A DNA stretch of 64,000 nt from Gp6-AA45 sp035652075 (GTDB taxonomy: Bacteria > Acidobacteriota > Vicinamibacteria > Vicinamibacterales > CAVVIG01), in contig DASREL010000110.1 in the NCBI GenBank assembly GCA_035652075.1, forward strand, positions 1-64,000, given 5' to 3'. The translations under genes were made by a program, and so were the position numbers. This document shows, in pieces, positions 9,237-17,706 of this stretch (position 1 is the first letter of the stretch; each line of letters begins with the position of its first letter). The notes below the pieces were generated by a model. The model saw only the letters and a program-made list of their open reading frames with translations. It did no database searches and was not told the origin of the DNA.

Positions 9237-10050
9237 CGCGGCCCTTTCGGGCGAGCGGCTATTCGCAGGCAAGACCGTGCTCGCGGTGTTCGCACATCCC
9301 GACGACGAGTCGCTCGCCTGTGGCGGGACGCTTGCCCGGCTGGTCGACGCGGGCGCACGCGTGGTGTTGATGTGCGGGTCGCGCGGCGAGTCAGGATCGA
9401 TCAGCGATCCGGCGCTCGTCGCCAACGAAGATCTCGGCGCCGTCCGCACGCGCGAGCTGCGAGAGGCGGCGGCGGTGCTCGGCATCCACGACGTCATCGT
9501 GCTGTCGCATCCGGACGGGGATCTGCGGTGGGACGATGTGCCCGAGTTTCACAGCGAGATTGTGGACGCGGTCAGGACGTACGAACCGGCGGCGGTCATC
9601 ACGTTCGCGGAGGACGGCCTCTACTGGCATCTCGATCACATCGGAGTACACGAACGCACCTACACGGCGGTGAAATCGTTCGGTCACGAAGCGCCGCCGC
9701 TCTATTACGTCACGATGCCCAAGGGCATCATGAAACATATCGTCGACGCCGCGCACGCGAAGGGCGGCGCGCCGGCAGATTCCAGTTTCTGGGGCATCGA
9801 GCCCGACGCGTTCGGCGACGAAGCCATCCCGGCAACGTTCGCGATCGACGTGCGCGACTGGATTCCGCGCAAGCTCGAAGCACTGCGTCGCCACCGCACC
9901 CAGATGGGCGTCAGCAATCCGATCGCGTGGATTGACGAGCAGGATGCGCGTCAATACCTCGGCGCTGAATATTTCCGGCGATCGCCGCTCGAATCGTCCA
10001 CATCCTCTGACGTCCTCGAGCAACTCGGCGAGCCGGTCGCGAGCTCATGA
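9220..10050 (+). CDS. PIG-L/LmbE-type zinc deacetylase
   Basis: This is a 276-residue protein with both metal motifs of the PIG-L family: AHPDDE at 25-30 and HLDHIGVH at 137-144. Family members remove N-acetyl groups from GlcNAc-containing lipids or thiols (GlcNAc-PI, MshB, BshB substrates). It overlaps the GT4 gene by 17 bases and the methyltransferase gene by ATGA, so translation is probably coupled. A GT4 next to a PIG-L deacetylase recalls BshA/BshB and MshA/MshB. Here, however, they sit in an exporter-linked glycan operon, so an extracellular aminosugar is more likely than a low-molecular-weight thiol; this is inference. Confidence 0.9.
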   Translation: MGGNRSAALSGERLFAGKTVLAVFAHPDDESLACGGTLARLVDAGARVVLMCGSRGESGSISDPALVANEDLGAVRTRELREAAAVLGIHDVIVLSHPDGDLRWDDVPEFHSEIVDAVRTYEPAAVITFAEDGLYWHLDHIGVHERTYTAVKSFGHEAPPLYYVTMPKGIMKHIVDAAHAKGGAPADSSFWGIEPDAFGDEAIPATFAIDVRDWIPRKLEALRRHRTQMGVSNPIAWIDEQDARQYLGAEYFRRSPLESSTSSDVLEQLGEPVASS

Positions 10051-11318
10051 ACGTCGAACTGTTCGAAGTCCTCCGATGCCCGTACTGCGGCGGCCGCCTC
10101 GAGCTGGTCACGTCGTTGTTCCACGAACGCCAGGGCGATGACATCCAGCACGGCATCCTCGGCTGCCACTGCTGCATCTTCCCCGTCGTCGACGGCATAC
10201 CCGTTCTGCACCTGCAGAACAATGCGACCGTGGCGCGCGATCAGGTGCAGGCTGGCCAACCCGACCTCGCGCTGCGGACCATGGTCGGCGTGGAAGACGA
10301 GGCGCAGGCTGAAGCGTTCGATGCAGCGCGACGATCCGCGACGTCGACGTACAAAGAAACCGTCGAAGCGCTCGGGCCGAATTTCGAGGGCGGCTACTTT
10401 CTCTACCGCTTTTCGGATCCGACCTATCTCGTCGCGCAAGCGATTGCACGGACCGTCGCGAAAACGGTGTTGCCGTCGACAAGCGCAGGCGACGCGGGTC
10501 CTCGCCGCGCGATCGACATCTGCGGCGGCTCGGGTCATCTGACCCGTTCGCTGCTCGATCTATCGACCGCCGCGCCGGTGCTGGCCGACCTGTACTTCGC
10601 GAAAATCTGGCTGGCGCGACGGTTCACCGCGCCGGGATGCGAGCCGGTCTGCTGTGACGGCAATGCGCCGATGCCGTTCGCGCGCGGTGCGTTTTCGTTC
10701 GCGATGTGCACCGACGCGTTCATGTACATCTGGACGAAGCGGCAATTCGTCGGCGAGATGGCTCGCCTGATCGACAACCCCGACGCAGAGCCCGGCGCGA
10801 TCCTCATCGGACACACGCACAACGAACGGACGTGGACGCCGTCGCACGGACAGCCGTTATCGCCGGAAGGATACGCGGCGCTGTTCGAAACGCTGCCGGC
10901 GCGCATCTTCGGCGAATCGCAGCTGTTCACCGACGTGGTCGCGGGCGGTCCACTCGACTTGTCCCGCCGCGAACCGAACGACGTGCTCGACCGCGAACAG
11001 GCGCTCGCGATCGTTGCGACGACGCGCGCGGACGTCTACACACGCCACCCGCTCCCCGGCGACGCGGCGGTCGCGGGGGAATATCGGCTGAATCCGCTGT
11101 ATGTCGTCGAACGGGAGGGTGACCGGACGCGGTTGCGGCTGCAGTTCCCGTCAGAGGACTACGCCGACGAATACGGCGCGTGCCGGCAATACCTGCCCGA
11201 CGAAGTCGCGGTCCATCACACGGCGCTCGAAATGCTGCCGGGCGATGTCGTGCCGCCCGCGCTCGACGATCTGGCGAAGCGACGTGTCATCCTCAAACTC
11301 CCCCGGCGCTATTACTGA
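10047..11318 (+). CDS. SAM methyltransferase with N-terminal Trm112-like zinc ribbon
   Basis: This is a 423-residue protein. Residues 1-60 carry a Trm112-like ribbon (Cys11-x2-Cys14, and Cys40, 42, 43 before FPVVDGIPVL). Residues about 150-270 are a class I methyltransferase core: DICGGSGHLTRSLLD is the SAM-binding glycine loop, and the FSFAMCTDAFMYIW strand replaces the usual FDxVxxxxxxxH motif. The C-terminal 150 residues are not recognised. It is the last gene of the first operon and overlaps the deacetylase gene by ATGA. It may methylate a sugar or lipid head group; the substrate is not deducible. Confidence 0.8.
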   Translation: MNVELFEVLRCPYCGGRLELVTSLFHERQGDDIQHGILGCHCCIFPVVDGIPVLHLQNNATVARDQVQAGQPDLALRTMVGVEDEAQAEAFDAARRSATSTYKETVEALGPNFEGGYFLYRFSDPTYLVAQAIARTVAKTVLPSTSAGDAGPRRAIDICGGSGHLTRSLLDLSTAAPVLADLYFAKIWLARRFTAPGCEPVCCDGNAPMPFARGAFSFAMCTDAFMYIWTKRQFVGEMARLIDNPDAEPGAILIGHTHNERTWTPSHGQPLSPEGYAALFETLPARIFGESQLFTDVVAGGPLDLSRREPNDVLDREQALAIVATTRADVYTRHPLPGDAAVAGEYRLNPLYVVEREGDRTRLRLQFPSEDYADEYGACRQYLPDEVAVHHTALEMLPGDVVPPALDDLAKRRVILKLPRRYY

Positions 11319-11334
11319 CCGGGCCGCCGGCCGC

Positions 11335-11376
11335 ATTACGCTATAATCCGTAACCATTACGCTAAGTCACGTAACC
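11335..11376 (+). repeat. two tandem 21-bp direct repeats upstream of the ATPase gene
   Basis: Unit 1 (11335-11355) and unit 2 (11356-11376) each read ATTACGCTA-N5-CGTAACC, and only the central five bases differ (TAATC against AGTCA). Twenty-one bases is two helical turns, so both copies face the same side of the DNA, as for tandem operator sites. Unit 1 also contains a perfect TATAAT. Confidence 0.8.
11342..11347 (+). promoter_or_regulatory. candidate -10 box (TATAAT) for the ATPase gene
   Basis: This is a perfect consensus hexamer in otherwise GC-rich DNA, 23 bases after the methyltransferase stop. No good -35 is seen 16-18 bp upstream. The predicted start site falls at about 11354-11356, at the beginning of the second 21-bp repeat. 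Confidence 0.55.
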
Positions 11377-11400
11377 CGCAATCCGTTCGTCTACGGCGAG

Positions 11401-12444
11401 GTGGTGCCCGCGGGCGCGTTCGCGGATCGTGTCGACGAGCAGAAGCGGCTCGTCGCCGACCTGCGGGCGTCCCAGAAGGTCTTCCTGATTTCGCCGCGGC
11501 GGTACGGCAAGTCGTCGCTGATCCGGCGCGCGCTCGCGTCGTTGGAGCGCCGTGGGGCGATCACCGTCTCCGTCACCGTCAGCAGCTTCAGCTCGTACGT
11601 CGCATTCCTCGAGGGCTACGCTCGCGCCATCGCGCTCGCCGGCAACGAGCGATGGGATCGCGACCGTTCCGCGCCGTTTGCGGCCGCTCGGACCGACCGT
11701 GACGTCGCACGCCTGGCTGAAGAGGTGTTTCGACAGCCAGCGGTGCTGGCCGAATCGCGGCGCCGCAAGGTCGTCGTCGCGCTGGACGAGTTTCAGGCGA
11801 TCGCCGGCTTCAACGGCGGATCGGTCGAACACGCGCTGCGCGCCGCCGTCCAGCATCAACGTGAGGTCGGCTACGTCTTTGCGGGTTCAGAGCCGACCCT
11901 GATGGAGCGCATGCTCGGCCCGAAGCGCCCGTTCTACAAAGCCGGACCGGTGATGCGCCTCGAGAAGATTCCGGCGGATGAATTCGCTGCGTTCATTGAC
12001 GCGCGCTTTGCCAGCTCCCGCATCAAAACCGAACCCGGGTTGGGCGCCGCCATCGTCGAGCTCGCGGGCAACCTGCCGTACGACGTCCAACGTCTCGCGC
12101 ATGAGACGTGGGATGACGTGCGGAGCCGCAACAAGCGGACAGCCATGCTCGATGACCTCCACGCGGCCCTGACCCGACTGCTGAGCGAACAGCACACGAT
12201 GTTCGAAGCGTTGTGGCAGCGGCTCACGCTGCCACAGCGCGCGGCCTTGCGGGCTGTCGTGTTCGAAGACGGATGGGAACTCCACTCCGCCGACGTCCGC
12301 ATCCGGCATCGCCTGGGCGGCGCGTCGACCGTTCAGGCGGCGCTCGCCGCGCTGGTGCGCGACGATGTCATCGCACGCGACGGTGCGCGTTACGTCGTGG
12401 TCGACTCGCTGCTCCGCGAGTGGGTCGCGCGGCAGACGTTCTAG
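11401..12444 (+). CDS. stand-alone AAA/ORC-like ATPase with C-terminal winged helix
   Basis: This is a 347-residue P-loop protein of the archaeal-ATPase/ORC-like type. It has Walker A PRRYGKSSL near residue 34, Walker B VVVALDEFQAI near 125, sensor FAGSEPTLM, and a C-terminal winged-helix region (DVRIRHRLGGASTVQAALAAL). Proteins of this group often open with NPFVYG. Those residues are encoded in frame just upstream (11380-11397), before the first canonical start GTG 11401. The true start may therefore be a non-canonical ATT at 11356, the only near-cognate codon after the in-frame stop. The function is unknown; relatives are often single genes of toxin-like or mobile character. It has no visible partner here. 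Confidence 0.8.
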   Translation: MVPAGAFADRVDEQKRLVADLRASQKVFLISPRRYGKSSLIRRALASLERRGAITVSVTVSSFSSYVAFLEGYARAIALAGNERWDRDRSAPFAAARTDRDVARLAEEVFRQPAVLAESRRRKVVVALDEFQAIAGFNGGSVEHALRAAVQHQREVGYVFAGSEPTLMERMLGPKRPFYKAGPVMRLEKIPADEFAAFIDARFASSRIKTEPGLGAAIVELAGNLPYDVQRLAHETWDDVRSRNKRTAMLDDLHAALTRLLSEQHTMFEALWQRLTLPQRAALRAVVFEDGWELHSADVRIRHRLGGASTVQAALAALVRDDVIARDGARYVVVDSLLREWVARQTF

Positions 12445-12504
12445 ACCGCCCAGCTCGAGCGTTTTCACAGGTACACCTCTTGCTCGCCACGTCGAGCGAC
12501 GACG

Positions 12505-14058
12505 ATGATCGAGTCGAACTCCGTGGAGGTCGGCTCGGGCGCACTCACCCGAACCTTCGCTCACCCGCTCACGATCGAAAACACGCGTTCCCTCGCGCTG
12601 ACCGTCATCGTCTGCGCCGCGCTCGCGATGCGGACGTTTGCGCTCGGGGCGAGCGGGTTCAGCGAAGACGAAATCAACAAACTGCAGGCGATCCGCGCCT
12701 ACGCGCACGGCCAGTTCAGCGCCAACGCCGAACATCCGATGATGATGAAGCTCGCCGACTGGGCATCGGTGTCGCTGACGTCGCGGTACATCTCGCCCGA
12801 GGCGGCGCTGCGACTGCCGAACGCAATTGCTGGCGCGGCGACGGCGTTCGCCATCTTCCTGCTGGCCGAGGCGCTGTTCGATCCGGCCATCGCGGTGTGG
12901 GCGGCGCTCTTCTGGGCGTTCGACGCCAACGCCGCGGCGATCAACCGGATCGGGAAAGAAGATACGTTCCTGCTGCTGTTCTTCCTCGTGGCGGCGTACT
13001 GCTTCGAGCGCGCGAAACGCGATGGCGACGACCGTTGGTACAACCGAAGCGGCATCGCCTTCGGTCTGATGCTCGCCTCGAAATACATGCCGCAGTACTT
13101 CGGCCTGCACGCGCTCTTCAACCTCGCCGCCGATCGATATCCCGCGGACGACATGCCCGACAAGCGATGGCCGTTTTACGCCGCGATCGGCGTCACGTTT
13201 CTGATCGCGAACTTCGCGCTCGTCCTGCCGGCCACGTGGACGTACATCCTCGGATACGCGCACGGCGACACCGTGCGGCACACCGGCTACTATTTCGCGG
13301 GCCACATCTGGGCGAACGGCATCGACGCGTCGCCCGGCGGCACGCCGGCGTGGTTCTACGTAACCGCGCTAGCAACGAAGGTGTCGGTCGTCACGCTCGC
13401 CGCCGCGGCCGCCGGCCTCGTGTGGGTCGCTCGTCACTCGGAGCATCGCGGCGCCACGTTCGTCCGCGTATTCCTCGTCTTCACGCTGATCCCGTACTCG
13501 TTCGTCGCCAGCAAGTTTCTGCGGTACCTGCTGCCGGTGTTCGCGGTCATCGACATCGTCGCGGCCGTGGGCGTCGTCTGGATCCTGCGGCGCATCGACG
13601 ACGAGGCGGCGAAGCTGGCGGTCGCCGTGGCGCTGGCGGTGACCGTTGCCGCAAGCGGCGCGTCGGCTGCGCCGTACTTTGGTCTCGCACAGAACGCGGT
13701 CGCAAACCGATTCGTCGCGGCTGGAACGCTGTTTCCGGACGACGAACTCTACGATGCCGGCGTGCGCGAGGCGGTCGACGCGATTGCGCGAGTGGCGGGA
13801 TCACATGCCGTGATCTGCAGCGACGCGACCGCGGTCGTCGCGGAGTATCTCGATCGCGATGATCGACACGACATCACATCGCGGTCGATCGCGCACGACG
13901 GGATCCCGATGGTACCGGTCGAAACGTGGGTGCTCGTTCAGGACGGCCACACCTATTTCGAGAACGCTGCCGTCATCGAGGGCTTGCAACGGCTGCGGCC
14001 GTGGACGGACATCCGCGTCGCGTCGACATCGGCGGTTCGCGTGTATCGATTCCGATGA
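12505..14058 (+). CDS. GT39-type integral membrane glycosyltransferase (ArnT/PMT-like)
   Basis: This is a 517-residue polytopic protein with about ten hydrophobic helices. The first extracytoplasmic loop has GFSEDEINKL, matching the catalytic acidic position of GT39 enzymes. These enzymes use polyprenyl-phosphate sugars as donors and transfer them to lipid A, proteins or glycans on the outer face of the inner membrane. The C-terminal 110 residues form a soluble domain. It overlaps the deacetylase gene by ATGA and is followed by a DPM/ArnC-type GT2, the expected donor-making partner. The start ATG 12505 lacks a clear Shine-Dalgarno site. Confidence 0.85.
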   Translation: MIESNSVEVGSGALTRTFAHPLTIENTRSLALTVIVCAALAMRTFALGASGFSEDEINKLQAIRAYAHGQFSANAEHPMMMKLADWASVSLTSRYISPEAALRLPNAIAGAATAFAIFLLAEALFDPAIAVWAALFWAFDANAAAINRIGKEDTFLLLFFLVAAYCFERAKRDGDDRWYNRSGIAFGLMLASKYMPQYFGLHALFNLAADRYPADDMPDKRWPFYAAIGVTFLIANFALVLPATWTYILGYAHGDTVRHTGYYFAGHIWANGIDASPGGTPAWFYVTALATKVSVVTLAAAAAGLVWVARHSEHRGATFVRVFLVFTLIPYSFVASKFLRYLLPVFAVIDIVAAVGVVWILRRIDDEAAKLAVAVALAVTVAASGASAAPYFGLAQNAVANRFVAAGTLFPDDELYDAGVREAVDAIARVAGSHAVICSDATAVVAEYLDRDDRHDITSRSIAHDGIPMVPVETWVLVQDGHTYFENAAVIEGLQRLRPWTDIRVASTSAVRVYRFR

Positions 14059-14939
14059 CGAACGAGCGGCGACTGATCGTCAACGGCGACGATTTCGGGC
14101 TGACGCCAGGTATCAACGCCGGCATTGTGGACGCGCATCGTGACGGCATCCTGACCAGCGCAAGCGTGTTCGCCAACGCGCCGGCGACGGCAGAAGCGCT
14201 GGCCATCGCGAAGCGGATGCCGACGCTCGCGGTCGGCTGCCATCTCGCGTTGGTCGACGCCGAGCCGTTGTCGCCGCCATCGACGATCGCATCGCTCGTG
14301 TGCGACGGCCGACTGCGCCCGACGTGGGGATCGTTCATCACGGCGGCGCTCGCCCGGCGCATCTCGCTCGCGGACGTCGAGCGCGAGCTGTCGGCGCAGA
14401 TCGAGCGTGTCATCAGCAGCGGCGTTCATCCATCGCATCTCGACGCGCACAAACACGTCCACGCGTACCCGCCCGTTTTCGACGTCGTCGTTCGGCTGGC
14501 CAAACGGTTCGCCATTCCGAGGGTCCGTGTGCCGTGGGAACAGCCGGCAATCGGCCTGATGCGCCGTTTCGCGTCCGTCCCGGGCGCACGGCGCCAGGCG
14601 GCGGAGAACCTTGCGCTGTCGTGGTGGGCGCGCCGCGACATCGCATCGGCCGAGGCCGCTGGCCTCCGCGTACCGCGATTCGCCGGGCGTGTGTTGACGG
14701 GCGTGTTCACGGAAGCGACGTTCGCCGCGCAGTTGTCGAATCTGCCACCCGGCGTCACCGAGCTGATGATGCACCCGGGTTACGTCGATTCGACGCTCGA
14801 TCGCGTACGCACGCGCCTGCGTCACGAACGCGCCCACGAGGTCGCGTTGCTCACGGCGACCGCGACATGGGACGCCATCGCGCGCGCCGGCATCACATTG
14901 GTCTGGAACGAATCGGAGCGACGGTCACATGCCTCGTAA
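14055..14939 (+). CDS. ChbG/YdjC/HpnK-family carbohydrate deacetylase
   Basis: This is a 294-residue protein. Metal-site motifs are NGDDFG at 8-13, HLDAHKHVHAYPP, and MMHPGYVD near the C-terminus, which is the pattern of the YdjC/ChbG family. Members deacetylate N-acetylated sugars: ChbG acts on chitobiose, HpnK in hopanoid side-chain assembly, and Francisella NaxD on undecaprenyl-phosphate-GalNAc. With GT39 before it and an ArnC/FlmF-type GT2 after it, the NaxD-like role fits the context best; this is inference. ATG 14055 overlaps the previous stop. Confidence 0.87.
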   Translation: MTNERRLIVNGDDFGLTPGINAGIVDAHRDGILTSASVFANAPATAEALAIAKRMPTLAVGCHLALVDAEPLSPPSTIASLVCDGRLRPTWGSFITAALARRISLADVERELSAQIERVISSGVHPSHLDAHKHVHAYPPVFDVVVRLAKRFAIPRVRVPWEQPAIGLMRRFASVPGARRQAAENLALSWWARRDIASAEAAGLRVPRFAGRVLTGVFTEATFAAQLSNLPPGVTELMMHPGYVDSTLDRVRTRLRHERAHEVALLTATATWDAIARAGITLVWNESERRSHAS

Positions 14940-15921
14940 CACTGTCGATCTCTCCATCGTCATCCCGCTGTTCAACGAGGAAGCGACGCTCGACGAACTG
15001 TATCGGCGTCTCACGGCGGTCCTCGCACCGCTCGGCCGGTCGTACGAAATCGTGTTCGTCGACGATGGCAGCGCCGATGACACCGGTTTCGCGCTCGCGG
15101 CGGTCGGCGCCGCCGATCCAGCGGTCGTCATCGTCACGCTCGCGCGCAATTTCGGCCAGACCGCCGCGCTGGCCGCCGGATTCGACCGCGCGCGTGGAAA
15201 CGTCATCGTCGCGATGGACGGCGATCTGCAGCACGCGCCAGAGGATCTGCCGCGCCTCCTCGACAAGCTGGACGAGGGATACGACATCGTCAGCGGATGG
15301 CGCGAGCGTCGCGTCGACAACTACTGGACGCGTCGCCTGCCGTCACGGATCGCGAACTGGCTGATCGCGAAGTTCTCCGGCGTCTCGCTGCACGATTTCG
15401 GCACAACCTTCAAGGCATATCGTCGGTCGGCGATCAAGCGCGTCGGGCTGTATGGGGATTTGCATCGCTTCATCCCGGCACTCGCCAGCTCTCACGGCGC
15501 GCGAATCGCCGAGGTCCCGATCGCCAACATCGAACGGCCGAAGAACAAATCGCACTACGGGCTTTCGCGGACCTGGCGGGTCATGGCGGATCTGATTACG
15601 GTGCGTTTCCTGCTTCGTTATTCGACGCGGCCGCTGCACATCTTCGGTCCGATTGGATTTGCGAGCCTTGCCGCCGGCGGCGCAGGCGGCGTGTATGTCG
15701 TGGCGACGAAAGTCTTCACCGGTGCGCCGGTATTTCTCGAGCACGGACCGTTGCTGCTGCTCAGCGCCGTCCTGCTGCAGTCGGGTGTGCTCCTCATCGG
15801 CCTGGGTGTGCTCGCCGAAATCCTCACGCGCATTTACTTCGACGGTCGACGACGACGGATCTACACGATCGACCGGGTGACGCGGCCGTATCGCACGAGC
15901 GTCGACCGGTTGGTGCAATGA
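14929..15921 (+). CDS. DPM1/ArnC-type polyprenyl-phosphate glycosyltransferase (GT2)
   Basis: This is a 330-residue enzyme. The GT-A domain shows LSIVIPLFNEE, VDDGSADDT, LARNFGQTAALAAGFDRA and MDGDLQHAPEDLP, then the DFGTTFKAYRR segment. Two C-terminal membrane helices (about 235-260 and 270-298) anchor it, as in ArnC, GtrB and FlmF proteins. It should load a sugar on undecaprenyl phosphate at the inner membrane. It overlaps the deacetylase gene by 11 bases and the next gene by ATGA. Confidence 0.9.
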   Translation: MPRNTVDLSIVIPLFNEEATLDELYRRLTAVLAPLGRSYEIVFVDDGSADDTGFALAAVGAADPAVVIVTLARNFGQTAALAAGFDRARGNVIVAMDGDLQHAPEDLPRLLDKLDEGYDIVSGWRERRVDNYWTRRLPSRIANWLIAKFSGVSLHDFGTTFKAYRRSAIKRVGLYGDLHRFIPALASSHGARIAEVPIANIERPKNKSHYGLSRTWRVMADLITVRFLLRYSTRPLHIFGPIGFASLAAGGAGGVYVVATKVFTGAPVFLEHGPLLLLSAVLLQSGVLLIGLGVLAEILTRIYFDGRRRRIYTIDRVTRPYRTSVDRLVQ

Positions 15922-16898
15922 GCACGATCGCTCGGCTGAAAGCCTCGCGCTACGTGTCCATCGGTGCCGCGGCCGCAGGCGCGTTGCTGCTCGCCTGGTC
16001 GCTGCGGACTTTCGGAACGGCAAACGTCATCAACAACGTCCGTCGACTCGGCGCGGGCTTCATCGTGATCGTGGCCCTCGGCGGACTGCGCCATCTCGTG
16101 CGATCGATCGCGTGGCGGCTCTGCTTCGACGATCCCGCGACGCTTTCGATCGGTGACAGCGTGGCGGCGTACATCAGCGGCGATGCGATCGGCAACGTGA
16201 CGCCGTTCGGGATCTTCGCGAGCGAGCCGTCGAAGATTGTCCTCGTGCGGCGTCGCGCCGGCGCGACAACGACGATTCCTGCGCTCGCGCTCGAAAATGC
16301 CTTCTACGGGTTGTCCGTGGTGGCGATGCTCGGGACGGGGACGATCGCGCTGCTGATCGCGTTCGACGTGACCCGGACGATGCGCGCGGCGAGTCTTGTG
16401 GTGCTCGGCGGAGGCGTCGCCGGCGTGATCGCGCTGTACGCGCTCGCGCGATGGAGACCGCAGTCCACGCAACCGCTGACGCATTTCGTTGCCAGACACC
16501 GCGATCGCTTGTGGGCGATCGGTGCGCTGGAGGCGGCGTACCACGCGGCCGCTGTGCTGGAAATCTGGATCGCGCTGCGACTGATCACCGGCGTGACGCC
16601 GACGCTACTCACCGCAGTCGTGCTTGAATATGTCAACCGCACGATCACGATCGTGTTTCAGTTCGTGCCGATGTGGCTCGGCGTCGACGAAGTGGGGACG
16701 GGCACCGTCGCGGCCGTGCTCGGCATCGGCGGTCCTGTTGGCGTGGCGTTGGCGATTGCACGGAAGGCTCGCGTCGCGATCTGGACGGCGGTCGGACTTG
16801 CACTGCTCGGAATATTTCGGGCGCGCGCGGGGTTGACGACTAGTGAACATGCAGGTGGTTATCGCCGGCGCGAGCGGATTCCTCGGACGTCCACTTAG
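15918..16898 (+). CDS. flippase-like membrane protein (LPG-synthase TM / TIGR00374 family)
   Basis: This is a 326-residue, mostly hydrophobic protein with about eight helices. It has GGLRHLVRSIAWRLCF in the first third and a GNVTPFGIFASEPSKI motif, both characteristic of the lysylphosphatidylglycerol-synthase transmembrane family that includes HpnL. It lacks the aminoacyl-transferase domain of MprF. It may move the polyprenyl-phosphate sugar across the membrane, but that is unproven. Its 3' end overlaps the next gene by about 50 bases in another frame, so its last 16 residues are probably not conserved. Confidence 0.8.
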   Translation: MSTIARLKASRYVSIGAAAAGALLLAWSLRTFGTANVINNVRRLGAGFIVIVALGGLRHLVRSIAWRLCFDDPATLSIGDSVAAYISGDAIGNVTPFGIFASEPSKIVLVRRRAGATTTIPALALENAFYGLSVVAMLGTGTIALLIAFDVTRTMRAASLVVLGGGVAGVIALYALARWRPQSTQPLTHFVARHRDRLWAIGALEAAYHAAAVLEIWIALRLITGVTPTLLTAVVLEYVNRTITIVFQFVPMWLGVDEVGTGTVAAVLGIGGPVGVALAIARKARVAIWTAVGLALLGIFRARAGLTTSEHAGGYRRRERIPRTST

Positions 16899-17706
16899 CC
16901 GCGCGCTCAGCGCCGACGGTCATTCGGTGACCGCGCTCCCCCGCGGATCAACAGCCGGCGTCGACGGATCCGACATCGTCATCAACCTCGCGGGTGAATC
17001 GATTGCCGGCCGGCGCTGGTCGGCGACGCACAAACAACACATCCTCGACAGCCGCGTCACAACGACGAGAAATCTGACGAACGCGATTCGAACGGCTGCG
17101 CGGCCGCCGAGCGTGTTCATCAGCGGATCGGCGGTCGGCTACTACGGTCCGCTCGGCGACGAGATCGTTACCGAGGAGGCGCCAGCCGGCCACGACTTTC
17201 TCGCAACGGTCTGCGCGCGGTGGGAGTCGGAGGCGATCGTCGCCGGGTCCGATCGCACCCGCGTGGTCCTCGTGCGGACGGGGGTCGTCCTCGAGCGTGA
17301 CGGCGGTGCGCTGCCGCAGATGCTGCCGCCGTTCTGGCTCGGCGCCGGCGGTCCTGTGGGCTCGGGACGTCAGTACTGGCCGTGGATCCACCGCGAGGAT
17401 TGGATCGCGATGGTGCGCTGGGCGATCGCGACGCGCACCGTGACCGGTCCGCTCAACGCCACGGCGCCCACACCGGTCACGAACCGCGCGTTCGCGTCAG
17501 CGCTCGGCCGCGCGATGCATCGGCCGTCCTTCATGCCGGCGCCCGCATTCGCGTTGCGATTGTTGCTGGGGGAAATGGCGGACGCGCTGTTGCTGTCCGG
17601 TCAGCGCGCGGTGCCGGCGAAGGCGGAGCGGCTTGGGTTTGCGTTCAAGTACCCGCGGCTCGATGACGCGTTCGCGGCGCTGTTCGGACCACGAAGTTCA
17701 CGATGA
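16849..17706 (+). CDS. TIGR01777-type NAD(P)-dependent epimerase (YfcH-like)
   Basis: This is an atypical short-chain dehydrogenase of about 285 residues. Features are the N-terminal VVIAGASGFLGRPL nucleotide loop, INLAGESIAGRRW (the hallmark of TIGR01777), SGSAVGYYG, and a C-terminal DUF1731-like segment (PAPAFALRLLLGEMADALLLSGQRAVP). The substrate of the family is unknown. ATG 16849 is preferred; an in-frame GTG two codons upstream (16843) is equally possible. The extreme 3' end (CACGAAGTTCACGA) is already part of the short-repeat array that follows. Confidence 0.85.
   Translation: MQVVIAGASGFLGRPLSRALSADGHSVTALPRGSTAGVDGSDIVINLAGESIAGRRWSATHKQHILDSRVTTTRNLTNAIRTAARPPSVFISGSAVGYYGPLGDEIVTEEAPAGHDFLATVCARWESEAIVAGSDRTRVVLVRTGVVLERDGGALPQMLPPFWLGAGGPVGSGRQYWPWIHREDWIAMVRWAIATRTVTGPLNATAPTPVTNRAFASALGRAMHRPSFMPAPAFALRLLLGEMADALLLSGQRAVPAKAERLGFAFKYPRLDDAFAALFGPRSSR

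Noticed and set aside
8205..10050. GT4 plus PIG-L pair as bacillithiol/mycothiol synthesis (BshA/BshB or MshA/MshB)
   Set aside because: The genes are embedded in an exporter and glycosyltransferase operon with no BshC or MshC ligase nearby.
12505..16898. Hopanoid biosynthesis cluster (HpnK/HpnL resemblance)
   Set aside because: There is no squalene-hopene cyclase, HpnH, HpnG or radical SAM HpnJ in the cluster; GT39 plus ArnC-type GT2 fits a polyprenyl-sugar pathway better.
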